Source: Eunapius fragilis (lineage: Eukaryota; Porifera; Demospongiae; Spongillida; Spongillidae). Taken from it: a stretch of DNA of 64,000 bases. Of this stretch, positions 23,871 through 33,599 are shown piece by piece (position 1 is the stretch's first letter; each line of letters opens with the position of its first letter). The stretch is from assembly GCA_963681505.1 (NCBI GenBank), contig OY811973.1, positions 9,513,559-9,577,558 on the forward strand, read 5' to 3'. Made by a program: the position numbers and the translations under genes. The notes below the pieces were generated by a model. It did not search any database. It saw only the letters and a list, made by a program, of their open reading frames with translations, and had not been told where the DNA came from.

Positions 23871-26123
23871 ATGCACACACATGCTAGTTTGAGCTCAACG
23901 CAGGGAAGTCTGCACAGTGGAATTTAATAGGAAGAGACCAATTTGGGAACCCTACCTACTTCATTGCTGAGCTATCTGATAGCCGTGACCCTGCCACAAA
24001 GCCTTTATCCCAAGCCACTGTTTCCATAAACACTCAAGTAATTAGCAGTTGAAATAAGTTGTATCTATAATGACTTTATATTCAATAGGATGCTGACAAG
24101 GGGCTGCTTATACTGGATCCCGCCCTGGCTCCAATCCTTCCGGGGCCCAATGGGAGTATTGTACAGAGCTACTTTGAAATATTTAATATCGATCCGAAAA
24201 CCTATCGCTTTGATCAGATTGCTCATATCAACCTCAGTGTGCCATACAACATCCTCAATGTAAGTCTGCATTACTGCATAGTTTGAGGTGTATGAGGGAA
24301 ATGCAGGGCACCTCTGAGGGTTATGCCTGAGGGGTACGCAGGGCATCTCTGAGGGGTATGCCTGAGGGGTATGCAGGGCACCTCTGAGGGGTATGCAGGG
24401 CACCTCTGAGGGGTATGCAGGGCACCTCTGAGGGGTATGCAGGGCACCTCTGAGGGGTATGCAGGGCACCTCTGAGTGGTATGCAGGGCACCTCTGAGGG
24501 GTATGCCCGAGGGGTATGCAGGGCACCTCTGAGGGGTACGCAGGGCACCTCTGAGGAGTATGCAGGGCACCTCTGAGGGGTATGCAGGGCACCTCTGAGG
24601 GGTATGCAGGACACCTCTGAGAGGCACTTCTGAGGGGTATGCAGGGCACCTCTCTTTGTATGTCAGGATAGTAAATTGCACATAATTTTAAAGTAGCATT
24701 CAGCTAAGACTAATGTATGGATGATAATTCACTCAAAAAAACTATTGTAAGTCACTTATAGTTGGCCTATTTGGACTAGCTCATCCTGTTCAACATTGCA
24801 AAAGTAGCAACTCAATCGCAAGAGATGTCACAATAATTATATAATTAAACCTTGGAAATGACTAAAGAGCATTTATTATTAATTCAGGTACCAGAATCAG
24901 AAATTTACAGCTTTTCTGTGAAAGTCACACCTTGCTACCCTGGCTATGAGCTAAAGCTGCTGCAGAGTAATCTGTATCAATGCAGCTGTGTGGACAGCAA
25001 TCCTAACATCATCTGTGACAAAAACTCTAGCAACCTCTTTGTTACGGTATCTCATAGTGCCATCGTTTAAGTAAATATATTACTACTTTGCTTATGCCTT
25101 GCAGAGTGGCTACTGGGCTGGAGCTAGCTATCCGTTGGAAGCATATATCAAGACATATATATGCCCGGCCTCCTACTGCCTCTGTCAGATAGGGGAAGGC
25201 AACTCTTGCATAGGAGTGTTCAACCAGAATGACACAGAAAACAACAAGCAGTGCCACCCCACCAGAAAGGGTAATGGTGCAACCAGTATTTTTTGATCAT
25301 GCGTTAATTAAGCGCCTATTTTCATGCTCAGGAATCCTTTGCGGCCAGTGCACTAATCGAACAGCTGTGGGAGTACTAAGGAGAAACTGCAGAGAGTGTC
25401 AGCATGAGGCCTTCTATGCCATTCCTCTGATAGGTAATTTAAAAAGTGAAATCTTCTTAATCTATATATCCCAACATGGTGCATGATTAGCACACGTAAT
25501 GAAGACTGCTGGTTGTGCCCATATGCATATGCACTAACAACAGTGCCATAAGCAAGCCTAAATATGATACATGTACAGTGGTACTTTTGTGAGGTACAAT
25601 GGAGTTTGTCCAATGCACAGCCTATCTGCACAACCGACATGAACCTTTTGCTTCAATTCCACTTAGTCCTGTGGGATGTGACCATTACACTGTTCATCAT
25701 GCTGGCATCAGTGAAGGTAAAGGTCACCTTTGCACCGACCCTCAGAGGTTTACTGTTTTACATCCAGGTACATGCATGATGATGCATATATTGTTAATTA
25801 TTCATACTGCATTTGCTGCATTAGATGGTATACTATGCAACTGAATACTTCCCAGCCTCATTTTGGGATGCAAGGCAATATGTGAGTTATATCTTATAAT
25901 ATAGAGGTTAGTGGTTTAACCCCTTTGGTCCTCAGATGCTATATGTCGGCAGTGCTCTCAGCCTGTACTTCCCATGGGACTTCTGCCTGTATCCAGGGGC
26001 AACATCACTGCAGATGTCTGCTCTGCAATTCATCACACCTGCCACTGTCCTTATTGTTGTAATAGTTACACTTCTAGTTATTAAAAAAAGGTACATTTCA
26101 CATCCATAGCATGTACTTGCATT

Positions 26124-26221
<98 letters not shown>

Positions 26222-27456
26222 TCTCTCAATATCTCTCTTTCTTTCTCTCCTACCTTCTTCGCTCCCTCATTTTATTTCTCCACCATATTTCAGTAACATT
26301 CGACGGATATGGCATGGTGTCCTGACCTTAATCCTCCTCATCTATCCATCACTTGTCCACAACTGCATGTCTCTTCTGCACTGCCCCACCTTGCCAGATA
26401 ATAGAACTAGCGAGGGCTCAATGGTACTGTGTAGGTTGTATTGTGATGTTCCATTTAAATGTCAAATCCATTACGCAGCGATGGTTTGTTGATGGTACAG
26501 TCCAGTGCTTCGGTGCCTGGCAGCACATCCTTATAGCATTGCTGGCTATCCTCATTCTGGTGATATTGTCAGCCTGGATCCCATTCACCCTTGTACTGAC
26601 AACATACCAGAGAATCAAGACAGAGTCGAAAGTAAGCGCCGCTGTTGTGCTTCATTCAACGGAGGATGTTTGATGATATTGCACTATTGCTCATCCAACA
26701 GCATAACAAACTAATTGATCATTTGTTGAAAGCACTGAAGGCAGGCTACAAGAAGAAACTAGGATGGTGGATCTCTGTTGAATTTCTGAGACGATTTCTG
26801 TTGATTGCATTTTTGGTGTTCTATCCAGGAAGAACAGTAAGTCACTAAGTAGTTAAATGTTTTGATGTGTTACAAGACCTTAGCATCTAATATTATAAGC
26901 TAGTTAATGATAGCATGTACGTGATATCTACATGTATTTTTGTTTTCTTCAGGTTATTCCCATATACATCTTGATATTTGCAACGGTTGCTCATGCCTAC
27001 ATCATGCCGTACAAAAGATGGTGGCAGAATTTGATTGAACTGGCTGTACTCACCAATTTCATCTTTATACTGTTACTGAGATCCACTCAAAGTGTAGTGT
27101 CTTACTTGTCAAGATTTCCAGGCGTGTCTATTCCTGGGGACCGGGGAGCTCAGCTTGCAGAACCAGACAATCTGACTAAGTTCTTTGCGGCATTTTTCTA
27201 TTTCCCGCTGGCTGCAGCATTGCTCATGGGTGTGGCTTGGATCATATACAGAGCAATGTATGTTGTTACATGTAGATTACATCTGTCCATTAAACCAAAC
27301 GTAATTGACTTTCCCACTATCAATAGTATTTACAGGGTCAGAGCAAAACCGGAGGACGTTACGGATGACCAGGATAGATTCACTAGTCGCTACACCCGAG
27401 AGAGCGACCGCAAAGACTTCACTACGTCTGTTGTTGAGATTGATGGCAAATTCTAA
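20764..27456 (+). CDS. Secreted beta-helix / multi-pass membrane protein, copy B (20 exons, 1257 aa)
   Basis: Exons: 20764-21245, 21908-22663, 22724-22832, 22986-23137, 23200-23323, 23438-23583, 23635-23734, 23888-24037, 24089-24259, 24888-25046, 25105-25270, 25332-25433, 25667-25767, 25825-25881, 25936-26090, 26294-26423, 26479-26631, 26702-26836, 26953-27257, 27336-27456 (TAA). Sixteen exons have exactly the same length as in copy A; only exons 1, 9, 16 and 20 differ. The start is ATG at 20764, followed by a hydrophobic signal (LLLLVLLHSLFTTVLS). The architecture matches copy A: glycosylated beta-helix (FDSNNAGAFGGGLYI, FTNNQAQYGGGIS), Cys-rich neck (CGQCTNRTAVGVL), then about eight membrane segments. 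The tail differs from copy A and is rich in Asp, Arg and Ser. Intron 4 uses a GC donor (23138). Intron 19 (27258-27335) is 78 bases with no stop in frame. It arose by tandem duplication of the same ancestor. Confidence 0.86.
21412..21850. mobile_element. TIR-family sequence in intron 1 of copy B
   Basis: Blocks such as GAAAATAGGAAGTCGATATC (reverse orientation) and CTTAATCCGTTGCGGAGATA (forward orientation) match the region 61.2-61.5 kb and the arms at about 49.53-49.62 and 60.5 kb. Similarity in both orientations suggests a partial foldback element inserted in the intron. Ends were not defined. Confidence 0.55.
24290..24655. repeat. 22-bp minisatellite in intron 9 of copy B
   Basis: About 16 copies of a 22-base unit, GGCACCTCTGAGGGGTATGC plus AG. 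Copies in the middle are nearly perfect; the outer ones are shortened. Copy A has only a 70-base intron here, so the array expanded after duplication. Minus-strand frames through it give a false repeat protein (PCIPLRGALHTPQR). Confidence 0.93.
26128..26217. repeat. (CT)n tract in intron 15 of copy B
   Basis: About 90 bases of CT repeats ahead of the exon 16 acceptor at 26294. It lies in the pyrimidine-rich part of the intron and is tolerated there. Copy A lacks it. Confidence 0.95.
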
Positions 27457-27608
27457 TGAATAGCCTTTCGCTATTAACTTATCCGTTAATTCCATTCACC
27501 CAGTGTATACTAATGATGGTGTGTTTTACCCCTTTCTTTTTTATTATTTTTTTCAAGCACCTTGTAAAACCCCCGTTTTCTCGCCGGCGTTTGGTTCCGT
27601 CAAACATG

Positions 27609-27736
27609 TGTAATGACCACCTGACTGCAGCAAAGAAGTCATTGGTATCAGCATACACACATTTTTATATGTCATTAATTTAGCGCATGCGTATAAGGTA
27701 TACACACAATTTATGATCTGTCAGCGTCTCGTTACA
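27609..27736 (-). repeat. 3' LTR
   Basis: 128 bases, identical to the copy at 32545-32672. It is read on the minus strand as TGTAACGAGACGC...GGTCATTACA, with 5-base inverted ends. Confidence 0.95.
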
Positions 27737-27754
27737 TCACCCCCCTCTTCCTAA
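27737..27754 (-). promoter_or_regulatory. Polypurine tract
   Basis: The minus strand reads AGGAAGAGGGGGGTGA directly before the 3' LTR. This is the usual position for the plus-strand DNA primer in LTR elements. Confidence 0.85.
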
Positions 27755-27768
27755 GAACTCGTCCCGAG

Positions 27769-30700
27769 TTAGGAATATGGAGATCTTCCATAGTAGCTTG
27801 GAGGTCTTCGATCTCTCGTTGGGTACCTTGGCTCTGGCTGGCCGTGGCCTTCACCTGCATCAGGGTCCGCTGGTAGATTGTCGGGTTCAATCTGTTGTTC
27901 TCTCGGCATCGGCGCTACGACTCTATGATCCAGTTCAGCATTCTCTGGTTCACTCTCTGCGCCATCGTCATCCATTAACTGCAACTGATGTCCAGGAAAT
28001 CTGTTCTTTTGGAGAACGTCGGAAACTCCAGGTTCTGTCTGGCTCCGAACTTCTGGGCGAGAATCATCCAGTCGAGTATTTTCTGGGCATGGCTTCAATC
28101 GGTCAAAATGAACGACTTTCCGATTCTTCCGAGCTCTTCTTGTGTCTTGTATCCTGTACACCACCGATGATAACTTCTTGATGATTTTAAACGGTCCACT
28201 CCACGGACAGTGCAGTTTCCTTGCCATTCCTCGACCCACAACCGGGTTGTGCAACCACACCAAGTCCCCAATCTCAAACGGTTTCCCGTGTACTTTCGAC
28301 TCATAGACCTCCTTCTGCCTCTCAACGGTAGTGCCAAGGTGCTCTCTGACTCTAGAGTAGGCATCTTCCAAACTCCTTTTCAGATTCTTTGCATACTCGT
28401 GGACTGGCTGAGGTTCAGTTGGAGTAGAGCCATAGATGATGTCCAGTGGGAGCTTCGCTTGTCGCCCGAACATCAGAAAAAACGGGGTAAAACCTGTTGA
28501 GGGGTGAACAGATGTATTATAAGCCATGCACACTTTCTTGAGACATTTATCCCATTCTACGGATAGTTCGTGCACTGTTGTCGCCAACATGCTAATCAAC
28601 GTGCGATTGAATCGCTCTACTAGGCCGTCTGACTGGGGATGATACGGTGTTGTACGAGTTTTGTTGACATGAAGCAGCTTACAAATCTCCTGCACGAGGT
28701 TAGATTCAAATTGCCGACCCTGATCCGAATGAATCTGTTCGGGTATTGAAAATCGGCAAAATAATTCATCCACCAGTTTTGTTGCGACGGTTACAGCTTC
28801 TTGATTCGGAATACCGTAGGCTTCTACCCATCTAGAAAAATAGTCGGAGGCCACCAATACATACGTATTTCCACTCTCACCCGATGGGAACGGTCCGACA
28901 ATGTCCACTGCCACTATCTGCATGGGGTACCCGGCTAACATGCTCTGAAGAGGTGCTCTCCGTGTATGGGTCGGATTCTTTCGTGCTGCACAATGCGAAC
29001 ATGTTTTGCACCACATACGTACATCATTAGCGTGCCCCGGCCAATAGAACCGTTCCCGCAGTCGGCTCAACGTTTTAGCTTCACCCAAATGGCCTCCAGC
29101 AATTCCATCATGCAAGTGATGCATTATGTCAGAACGACTCACTTTTGGTGCTACTACCTGGAGATGGCTCCTCCCGTTTGCGTCTTCATGTCGTCGGTGC
29201 AGTATTCCGTCCACCATTTTCAGTTGGTCCCATTGTTCTGCCAGCTGGCAGCATTCTCGACTTCTTCCTTGAATGTCTGCGGGTCTCACCCTCGTACCTG
29301 AATGCATGGCTCGCAGCACGGGGCCAATAGCCTCATCCTTCTCCTGCAGCTCATGCATATTTCCGAAGTGCACAGGATCCTTTGACACCGTCACAGCATC
29401 CACATTATGGCTTTTAACTTCATCCTCTCCGGTGGTATCACACCGTGACAGTGCATCAGCATTAGTGTGATTCCGTCCACTTCTGTGGATCACTTCAAAA
29501 TCGAACTCCTGGAGTGACTCCAACCAACGCGCTGTTTGACCTTCGGGCTCCTTGAAGTTATAAAGCCACTGCAAGGAGCTATGATCTGTCCTTACGACAA
29601 AATGTCGGCCTAGGAGATAGTGTCGGAAATGTTTAGCAAATGTTACCACTGCAAGTAGTTCTTTTCTTGTGACGCTGTATTGTCTTTCAGCTTTGCTGAG
29701 TACTCGACTAGCGTAAGCCACCACTCGCTCCTGTCCGTCGTGTAATTGTGACAACACTGCACCAACTCCAGATTGACTGGCATCTGTGTCAAGAATAAAC
29801 ATTTTGGTAAAATCTGGAAATGCCAGAATAGGTGCCGACACTAAACGTGACTTCAACTCCAAAAACGCTGCTTCACACTCTGTAGTCCAGTTGAACTCGC
29901 GTCCTCTTTCCGTAAGGCGGTACAATGGCTTTGCAGTGGCCGCAAAATTATTGACGAACTTCCTATAGTACCCAACTAACCCCAAGAACGTCTGAACTTC
30001 CTGAACCGTTCGAGGTACAGCCCATTTCCGTACCGCGTCGATCTTGCCTGGATCTGTGGCTACACCATCCCTCGTGATCCTATGTCCCAGGTAAAGGATC
30101 TCCTTCTGAAAAAGATGACACTTAGAAGGTTTTAACCGCAGCCCCGCCCTCTTAATTCTGTCCAAAACTAACTGCAAATTGTCTAAGTGATTTTGAACTG
30201 TTTTTCCCACTACAACGATGTCATCAATATACACAAGGCAACTACTCCACTGGATGCCAGAAAGAACTAAATCCATTAACCGTTGAAATGTCGCGGGCGC
30301 GTTGCATAGTCCAAATGGCATCACTTTAAATTCGTACAAACCTTCATGAGTAGAGAAAGCAGTCTTGGCCCTATCCTCCTCGCTCATTTCGACTTGCCAG
30401 TAACCCCATAGAAGATCCAACGTGGAAAACCACTGGGAGCCACTCAAGGCTTCTATGGTGTCGTCTATTCTGGGAAGGGGATAGGCATCCTTACGTGTGA
30501 TCGTGTTTATCTTGCGATAATCCACGCAAAATCGGTAGGACCCATCCTTCTTCTGGACTACGACTATCGGTGACGCCCAGGGGCTTGATGACGGTTGAAC
30601 GACATCTTTCTTCAACATGTCTTGAACCAACTGCCTGACGTGCTCCCTCTTTGTAGGAGGGACACGCCTACATGGCTGTTTGATAGGTGGATTATCGCCA

Positions 30701-32517
30701 GTAACAATGGAATGCTTGACCACCCCAGTCCGCCCTAACCCATCTTCTGCATCTGCAAAAACATCAGCATATGCTAACAGTAAGTGAAAAAGTTGGGATT
30801 TTTCCTCCACTGTCAAACCTACCCCACATTGCTCTGCCATTTCATGCAATACGTCCTGCTTGTGCATTGGTACCTCAGGTATTTCTTCAGCGGCAGTTTC
30901 GGTGAGTTGAATTGGAGCCAACATCCATTCATCCATCTTTTCTACCGTGGCAATCTTTGTTCCTTTGTGCACGACTACCTCTGTTGACAATGGGTTAACC
31001 ATCCGGATAGGCACAGAACACAATGCATCTCCTTGTAGGGGAGATACGACTGCTGCTGCCACCAGTACTGATAAATTGGGATGTTCTCGACCCTCCAACA
31101 GCCATATCCCCCCATCCCTCTCACCTAGTTCTGTGTTTGCCAAGGTTTCCACCTCACTGAAGGGCGGAATTGTCACTGTTTCCAGTAAAGACACATTGAC
31201 ACATCCAATCTGACAGTGTTTTGTATTAGCTGCCTGTTTTGATAGTGGTACCTGGACTCCTTTGAACTGCAAGACCTTCTCGGATAAATCAACAACACAG
31301 TTATTTTTTTCTAAGAAGTCCAGACCCATGAGTGACTCCACCTTCAACATCTCAACCACTACAAAGTCTATGCTCACCATTTGTCCTTGAAGTTGGATGT
31401 CCATTGTAGTCATTCCATGAACTGGGACAGAACTCCCTTCAACACCAACCAATCGTCCTCCAGACCATTGTTCTAGACTACAATTGCTAGTTCCGCTTAA
31501 CATGTTCCACACGTCTCTCCCAAGAAGACTCACGGCTGCCCCTGTATCGACCATCAACTGAATAGGCACACCTTGTACATATGCTGTTACGAAGTATGAC
31601 AGAACAGGATTAACTGCTAAGCTATGCAAATTATCCTCTAGTTGGACCCGTCGCTGTTTACCCTCAATCACCGGGTCCCCTGGTGCTGAGGGTTTCTCGT
31701 TTTCCTGCGTCATCCTTCTTGCACATCCTCGAGAAAAATGGCCCTCCTGCCCACATTTAAAACATACCACTGGCTTTGTAGGTTTGCCGTTTGGAGCTGC
31801 GGCCTGTCCTCCTCTAGAAGATGGTGCCCTGCCCTTCCATTTGCTGTACTCAGAACCTCTGTCGTCAGTCTCCAGTCGCTCCAACCGCGCCACTATAGCA
31901 TCTAACAAGGGAAGTACCACCCGGTTAGCACATGCTGTGTCCACATCATTCCCACCGTCCGTCTGCCCGTGTACCACAGACACCCCAGCTTCTTTCTTTT
32001 GGCCGTGCGACAGGTATGACTCCATTTCTAGCGTCGCCGCGACTGCCTCTTCCAGCGTTTTCGGTCTTCCTTGACGAACTGCAAAGGCAACCTTAGTATC
32101 GTCTAGCTCACCTAGATACCTGTCCAACGCCAACAGCGCCTTCGCTTCCTCTCCAAGAGTCGGGAACGCTTTGTCCGCCAGGCAGCGCAGCGCGTCAGCG
32201 AAGTCACCCCACTGCTCTGCTCTCCGCCTGCGCCTAGAGTGAAATTCAGCCGCGTACAACTGCCGTTTGCTGTCCGGTTCGAAGCGCTTGTGGAGAGCTT
32301 CTTTCGCGGTGTCATAGGAGCCTCTCGCGTCTGCTGTCAACCGTTTCCATGCTACCTGAGCTTTACCTGTAAGCCGGACTGGTAGCCAGACTAGCTTCGC
32401 AGCATTATCCCAGCCGTTCACCAAGGCCGTTGCCTCAAAATGGTCAACCCAGTCTGTCCAGCTGGTGTCGCCAGAGTACGCGTCCGGTGAAATAAGGGGA
32501 CGCTTTGCTTGCGCCAT
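27769..32517 (-). CDS. Gag-Pol polyprotein, 1582 aa
   Basis: A single continuous frame, with no gag/pol frameshift. Residues 1-200 are Gag-like. A CCHC zinc knuckle (CFKCGQEGHFSRGC) is at about 252-265. The protease motif LMVDTGAAVSLLG has DTG at about 324. Reverse transcriptase has FSTLDLLWGYWQV at about 697 and YIDDIVV with YIDD at about 763. RNase H has ILDTDAS at about 909 and RTDHSSLQW at about 976. The integrase zinc domain has H1136, H1143, C1173 and C1176. The integrase core has D1205, D1265 and E1301, the expected D-D-35-E spacing. A GPY/F-like module (WSGPFKI) is at about 1439, followed by an acidic and Pro-rich tail. All catalytic residues I looked for are present, so the copy may be active. 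The start ATG lies only 27 bases inside the 5' LTR. Confidence 0.95.
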   Translation of the reverse strand: MAQAKRPLISPDAYSGDTSWTDWVDHFEATALVNGWDNAAKLVWLPVRLTGKAQVAWKRLTADARGSYDTAKEALHKRFEPDSKRQLYAAEFHSRRRRRAEQWGDFADALRCLADKAFPTLGEEAKALLALDRYLGELDDTKVAFAVRQGRPKTLEEAVAATLEMESYLSHGQKKEAGVSVVHGQTDGGNDVDTACANRVVLPLLDAIVARLERLETDDRGSEYSKWKGRAPSSRGGQAAAPNGKPTKPVVCFKCGQEGHFSRGCARRMTQENEKPSAPGDPVIEGKQRRVQLEDNLHSLAVNPVLSYFVTAYVQGVPIQLMVDTGAAVSLLGRDVWNMLSGTSNCSLEQWSGGRLVGVEGSSVPVHGMTTMDIQLQGQMVSIDFVVVEMLKVESLMGLDFLEKNNCVVDLSEKVLQFKGVQVPLSKQAANTKHCQIGCVNVSLLETVTIPPFSEVETLANTELGERDGGIWLLEGREHPNLSVLVAAAVVSPLQGDALCSVPIRMVNPLSTEVVVHKGTKIATVEKMDEWMLAPIQLTETAAEEIPEVPMHKQDVLHEMAEQCGVGLTVEEKSQLFHLLLAYADVFADAEDGLGRTGVVKHSIVTGDNPPIKQPCRRVPPTKREHVRQLVQDMLKKDVVQPSSSPWASPIVVVQKKDGSYRFCVDYRKINTITRKDAYPLPRIDDTIEALSGSQWFSTLDLLWGYWQVEMSEEDRAKTAFSTHEGLYEFKVMPFGLCNAPATFQRLMDLVLSGIQWSSCLVYIDDIVVVGKTVQNHLDNLQLVLDRIKRAGLRLKPSKCHLFQKEILYLGHRITRDGVATDPGKIDAVRKWAVPRTVQEVQTFLGLVGYYRKFVNNFAATAKPLYRLTERGREFNWTTECEAAFLELKSRLVSAPILAFPDFTKMFILDTDASQSGVGAVLSQLHDGQERVVAYASRVLSKAERQYSVTRKELLAVVTFAKHFRHYLLGRHFVVRTDHSSLQWLYNFKEPEGQTARWLESLQEFDFEVIHRSGRNHTNADALSRCDTTGEDEVKSHNVDAVTVSKDPVHFGNMHELQEKDEAIGPVLRAMHSGTRVRPADIQGRSRECCQLAEQWDQLKMVDGILHRRHEDANGRSHLQVVAPKVSRSDIMHHLHDGIAGGHLGEAKTLSRLRERFYWPGHANDVRMWCKTCSHCAARKNPTHTRRAPLQSMLAGYPMQIVAVDIVGPFPSGESGNTYVLVASDYFSRWVEAYGIPNQEAVTVATKLVDELFCRFSIPEQIHSDQGRQFESNLVQEICKLLHVNKTRTTPYHPQSDGLVERFNRTLISMLATTVHELSVEWDKCLKKVCMAYNTSVHPSTGFTPFFLMFGRQAKLPLDIIYGSTPTEPQPVHEYAKNLKRSLEDAYSRVREHLGTTVERQKEVYESKVHGKPFEIGDLVWLHNPVVGRGMARKLHCPWSGPFKIIKKLSSVVYRIQDTRRARKNRKVVHFDRLKPCPENTRLDDSRPEVRSQTEPGVSDVLQKNRFPGHQLQLMDDDGAESEPENAELDHRVVAPMPREQQIEPDNLPADPDAGEGHGQPEPRYPTRDRRPPSYYGRSPYS

Positions 32518-32529
32518 TGGTCCAGAGAG

Positions 32530-32543
32530 TGCCGACTACGCCA
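32530..32543 (-). promoter_or_regulatory. Primer binding site for tRNA-Ser
   Basis: The minus strand reads TGGCGTAGTCGGCA one base after the 5' LTR. This is complementary to the 3' end of eukaryotic serine tRNA (…TGCCGACTACG plus CCA) over 14 bases. Confidence 0.85.
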
Positions 32544-32544
32544 A

Positions 32545-32672
32545 TGTAATGACCACCTGACTGCAGCAAAGAAGTCATTGGTATCAGCATACACACATTT
32601 TTATATGTCATTAATTTAGCGCATGCGTATAAGGTATACACACAATTTATGATCTGTCAGCGTCTCGTTACA
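32545..32672 (-). repeat. 5' LTR
   Basis: 128 bases, identical to the 3' LTR. It should hold the promoter of the element; I see no clear TATA box. Confidence 0.95.
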
Positions 32673-32740
32673 CATGCATAACATGGGTCAATGTCAGCAA
32701 AATCGATCTTCTGGAGTTGAACTTTTATCGCTGCAGGGAG

Positions 32741-32958
32741 GGTTCACAACAACGGAAAAGTAACACTCGGAACAACGAACATTAAAATGAGAATCATTGG
32801 GCCTTACACTAGCTGTTAACGGTCGTATCACATCCCACCATCAATATAATTTTATATAGAGGGGGGATGTGATATGACCTCTAACAGGTAGTTTAAGGCC
32901 CAATGATTCTCATTTATTGTTCGTTGTTCCGAGTGTTACTTTTCCGTTGTTGTGAGCC
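32741..32958. repeat. 218-bp imperfect palindrome
   Basis: Arms of about 95 bases run from GGTTCACAACAACGGAAAAG to ...GATATCACATCCC-like sequence and back. The centre is an AT-rich loop near 32841-32862. The arms carry a few substitutions and small gaps. Confidence 0.85.
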
Positions 32959-32979
32959 CCCCCCCCCCCCCCCCCCCCT
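32958..32979. repeat. Poly-C run
   Basis: About 22 consecutive C bases at the right edge of the palindrome. Similar G/C runs occur at 326-340, 792-810, 945-960, 7011-7034, 16902-16914, 44497-44513, 51482-51500, 51617-51637, 51653-51681 and 56402-56416. Confidence 0.9.
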
Positions 32980-33599
32980 GTATAAAATTGTACGTTGCAT
33001 TAATCTGTATTTCGTGGACAACGTGGAATCCCAACCCGACGGATTAGCGAACTTCGTAATCACGGCTACAAATTTAAATAGCCATATAGCTACTAAATCA
33101 CGGGGTGTGGGAATATGTGTACGAGATTGAAAGGAAAGAGTTGTATGGTTGCGGCGATAATTGATTTATGCATAGAATAGAAAAATTTTATAGTGATAAA
33201 ATTACAACCCCAGAAGGTAGATTTTGTTGGACAATACTAAGATACATTCAAGCGCGCATGCAATTAAGCCAAAAGGTCTTGTTTGCCCGCAGTCGGTGCC
33301 TCTGCTTGCAATTATTCGTTGGGCATTGCCACTCGTATGAAACGGCAGAACATCATGCGTGCAGAATTGACGCGGTGGCTGAATTCGAATCCTATATATG
33401 CCCCTGATTCATGATCTATATACATAGTGCAACATCAGGGGTGAGCTTATTTTGCATGTTTCATCAGTACAGGAATGCACAGTGGTTTAGGGACCAGGAT
33501 TGAATTTTGATATTTTAAGGGGATAAATTAAACTTTGCCTACAGTATCATGCATAATATGTCAATTGCAATTAACTCAGAGGTACTTCAGAAGTACTTC

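Larger units (their letters stand above)
27609..32672 (-). mobile_element. Complete Ty3-type LTR retrotransposon (5064 bp, mag-like)
   Basis: It has two identical 128-base LTRs with ends TGTAA...TTACA, a CATG target duplication at 27605-27608 and 32673-32676, a primer binding site, a polypurine tract and one uninterrupted gag-pol frame. The order protease, reverse transcriptase, RNase H, integrase places it in the Ty3/Gypsy group. Very short LTRs and a serine-tRNA primer site recall the mag lineage; that lineage call is from memory. There is no envelope frame and no chromodomain. Identical LTRs mean a recent insertion. Confidence 0.95.
32685..33236. mobile_element. Small TIR element related to the 11.6-kb foldback
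   Basis: The left end GTCAGCAAAATCGATCTTCT and the right end, read in reverse as GTCCAACAAAATCTACCTTCT, match the terminal motif GTCCAGCAAAATCACCCTTCT of the giant element. The next bases (TTTTATC... and GATAAAATT) also pair. It contains an internal palindrome at 32741-32958 and no coding frame. The Ty3 element inserted 12 bases from its left end. Confidence 0.7.

Noticed and set aside
24065..24681. Minus-strand 'repeat protein' with PCIPLRGALHTPQR units
   Set aside because: Readthrough of a 22-base minisatellite in an intron of the plus-strand gene; the period is not a multiple of three, so the same array reads in all frames.
27777..32074. Plus-strand frames of 60-134 codons within the Ty3 element
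   Set aside because: Shadows of the intact minus-strand gag-pol frame.
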